This document shows, piece after piece, positions 4,448-6,013 of a DNA stretch of 6,013 nucleotides (position 1 is the stretch's first letter; every line of letters begins with the position of its first letter). The stretch is from Acidobacteriota bacterium. Its GTDB lineage: Bacteria; Acidobacteriota; Vicinamibacteria; Vicinamibacterales; UBA2999. The DNA is taken from contig JABFRY010000429.1 in assembly GCA_013140955.1 (NCBI GenBank), positions 1 through 6,013 on the forward strand, in the 5' to 3' direction. A program made the translations under genes and the position numbers. Under the pieces are notes generated by a model. It was not told the origin of the DNA, made no database searches, and saw only the letters and a program-made list of their open reading frames with translations.

Positions 4448-6013
4448 TCAGAACCTGAAGAGCCGGTTCACCTTGACGATCAGCGACCGGTTGCTCAGCT
4501 CCGGAAAGCTGGGCGTCAGCGTGTTGCGTTCCTCGTTGTAGACCACGAAGAGCTCCGACCCGGGCTGATACTCCCAGCGCAGGCGCGCGTTGGTGGAGAC
4601 GGCGTTGGTGCCCGAGTTGTATTGCAGCAGGGCGCTGACGAACATCAGGGGCGTCATGGTGTAGGTGACCCGCGTGCCCATCAGGTGGGTCGAGAAGCGG
4701 CCCTCGCGCAGCCGGACGCGGTTCCACGACCAGGTCGGCTCGAGCGACAACTGGTGCGTCACCGGCACACGTCCCCGGGCGACGCTGACCGTGGTCTTGT
4801 GCCCGCTGTAGAAGGTGCCGTGCTCGGCCGACAGGTTGGCCGAGACGGCGCGCTGCTGGCCGAGGTTGTAGTTGAGACGAACGGTGTCGAACGCGTAGTG
4901 CCCGCTCGGGAGCGTCACGCCCGGACCGATCCGGAAGGCGGCGGGCAGGAACTCGTACGCGTTGGACCAGACCACCCCGAGCCGGTCCGCGTTGCGGAAG
5001 TCGATCGCGAACTCGCCGGTCCGCGTGCGGGTCTCCAGCTGCCCCCTGCCGTTCTCGATGTGATCCACCGACGCCTGGTACACCAGCTTCCGGATGCGGC
5101 TGCGCGTGGAGGCGCGCGGGCTGAACCGGGCGCTCGCAAACGACCGCACCATGTCGGCCCGGCGCACGAAGCCGACGCCGGGCGCAAAGGCGCGGCCGAT
5201 GGCCAGGCGTTCGAGCTGCAGCCCGTACCGGTCGCCCAGGTACTCCATCTGCGCCCGGTGGCTGGTGCGGTCGTCTTCCGACGCCGCTCCGTCCGAGTCG
5301 CTGCGCGCCCAGTACGTGTTGACCTGCAGGTTCTGGAAGAAGGCAAAGGTGCCGTCGATGCCGAACACGCGGTTCGCGCCCTCGAGGCCGGTGCCGGCCG
5401 ACCGGTTGGTGAACATCAGGCCGACGCTGCTCCGGCGAAACAGGTCGCGCTTGAGCCGGGCGACGGTGAAGTTGGTCGAGGGCGTGCCGCCGATCTGGGC
5501 CTCCCCGGTCTGGATGTTGACCGCCCCGATGCTGTAGCGTCCCGCCCGGCCCGTGAGCCGGCCGCCGGCCTCGATGGGCACGGGCAGGCCGCCGTCGAGG
5601 CCGATGCGCCGGCTGTAGAACAGGATGGGGGCATCGGACGCGCCGGCATTCAGGCTGCCCACGGCCACTCCCCCGAACGAGAACGTGCCCTGGTTCTCGA
5701 GGAAGAAGTCGCGCTTCTCGGGGAAGAACAGGCTGAAGCGCGTGAGGTTCACCTGCTGCTGGTCGGCCTCCACCTGGGCGAAGTCGGTGTTGAGCGTGAG
5801 GTCCGCGGCCAGGTTGCGCGTCACCGCGTACTTCGCGTCGAAGCCGATGGCCGCGGCCCCGTCGTTGTGGACGCGCGGTCGGGCGACCTCGTCGGAGGTG
5901 AGGCTCGAGGTGACGTAGGGCTTGAGGTCGATCGCCGCGCCGCGCGCCGGCGCCTGGATGCCGAGCAGCGTGGCGGCGTACACGGGCTGCTCGACGCCCT
6001 GCTGGCCCTGGGA
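4448..6013 (-). CDS. DUF5916 outer-membrane beta-barrel protein, N-terminus beyond window edge
   Basis: The visible 521 residues are the C-terminal part of a DUF5916 protein. The frame is open to the right edge, so the GTG at 5981-5983 should not be taken as the start. Family hallmarks follow each other: AIDLKPYVTSS, FDAKYAVTRNLAADLTLNTD, DFAQVEADQQQVNLTRF, FFPEKRDFFLENQGTFSFG and ILFYSRRIG, all in the first 140 visible residues. The rest is alternating polar/aromatic strands typical of an outer-membrane barrel, ending in NRLFRF, a terminal Phe that suits recognition by the BAM machinery. Family members are usually 700-900 residues with a CBM9-like sugar-binding domain and a signal peptide at the N-terminus; both would lie outside this window. 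Function is unknown; sugar or glycan binding and uptake is a guess from that domain. The gene converges with the cytochrome gene across 142 bases. Confidence 0.92.
   Translation of the reverse strand, partial: SQGQQGVEQPVYAATLLGIQAPARGAAIDLKPYVTSSLTSDEVARPRVHNDGAAAIGFDAKYAVTRNLAADLTLNTDFAQVEADQQQVNLTRFSLFFPEKRDFFLENQGTFSFGGVAVGSLNAGASDAPILFYSRRIGLDGGLPVPIEAGGRLTGRAGRYSIGAVNIQTGEAQIGGTPSTNFTVARLKRDLFRRSSVGLMFTNRSAGTGLEGANRVFGIDGTFAFFQNLQVNTYWARSDSDGAASEDDRTSHRAQMEYLGDRYGLQLERLAIGRAFAPGVGFVRRADMVRSFASARFSPRASTRSRIRKLVYQASVDHIENGRGQLETRTRTGEFAIDFRNADRLGVVWSNAYEFLPAAFRIGPGVTLPSGHYAFDTVRLNYNLGQQRAVSANLSAEHGTFYSGHKTTVSVARGRVPVTHQLSLEPTWSWNRVRLREGRFSTHLMGTRVTYTMTPLMFVSALLQYNSGTNAVSTNARLRWEYQPGSELFVVYNEERNTLTPSFPELSNRSLIVKVNRLFRF

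Noticed and set aside
4020..4541. A plus-strand open frame of 173 codons spanning the cytochrome end and the convergent gap.
   Set aside because: It is out of frame with the cytochrome gene, low in complexity and crosses hairpin DNA; no start signal is seen.
5981..5983. GTG as a possible true start of the DUF5916 gene.
   Set aside because: The frame remains open to the window edge, and the family has a long N-terminal region before this point, so the gene is simply cut.

Overview
This is a GC-rich stretch of bacterial chromosome with six protein genes and no RNA genes, mobile elements or CRISPR. The gene types point to an Acidobacteriota-like Gram-negative, possibly Vicinamibacteria. The main clues are a DUF5916 outer-membrane barrel, an exported mono-haem cytochrome c and strong GC bias in third codon positions. 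This placement is an inference from gene content; no marker gene is present.

Layout: Bases 1-3621 hold four genes on the minus strand, read from right to left. They are a circularly permuted ATP-grasp protein (2191-3621), an alpha-E (DUF403) protein (1236-2183), a transglutaminase-fold protein (304-1167) and the start of a LapA-domain membrane protein (1-260, running off the left edge). Spacings of 7, 68 and 43 bases and a shared strand suggest one operon. Bases 3622-3867 are a divergent control region with a fair sigma70-type promoter for the rightward gene and a nested inverted repeat. A small exported cytochrome c lies on the plus strand (3868-4305). It converges on a DUF5916 beta-barrel protein on the minus strand (4448-6013, its N-terminus cut off by the right edge). 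The 142 bases between those two stop codons hold GC-rich hairpins.

How the genes fit together: ATP-grasp, alpha-E and transglutaminase form a widely conserved bacterial cassette. Comparative genomics predicts that it makes or modifies a peptide through an amide-ligase reaction, but its product is unknown. Here the transglutaminase-fold member has Gly where the family has its nucleophilic Cys, while the His and Asp are kept. The third protein may therefore be a binding or structural pseudoenzyme, which is the most interesting point in the window. The same gene also carries a 27-base tandem duplication of its 3' end, including the stop codon. The cytochrome and the barrel protein have no evident functional tie to the cassette.
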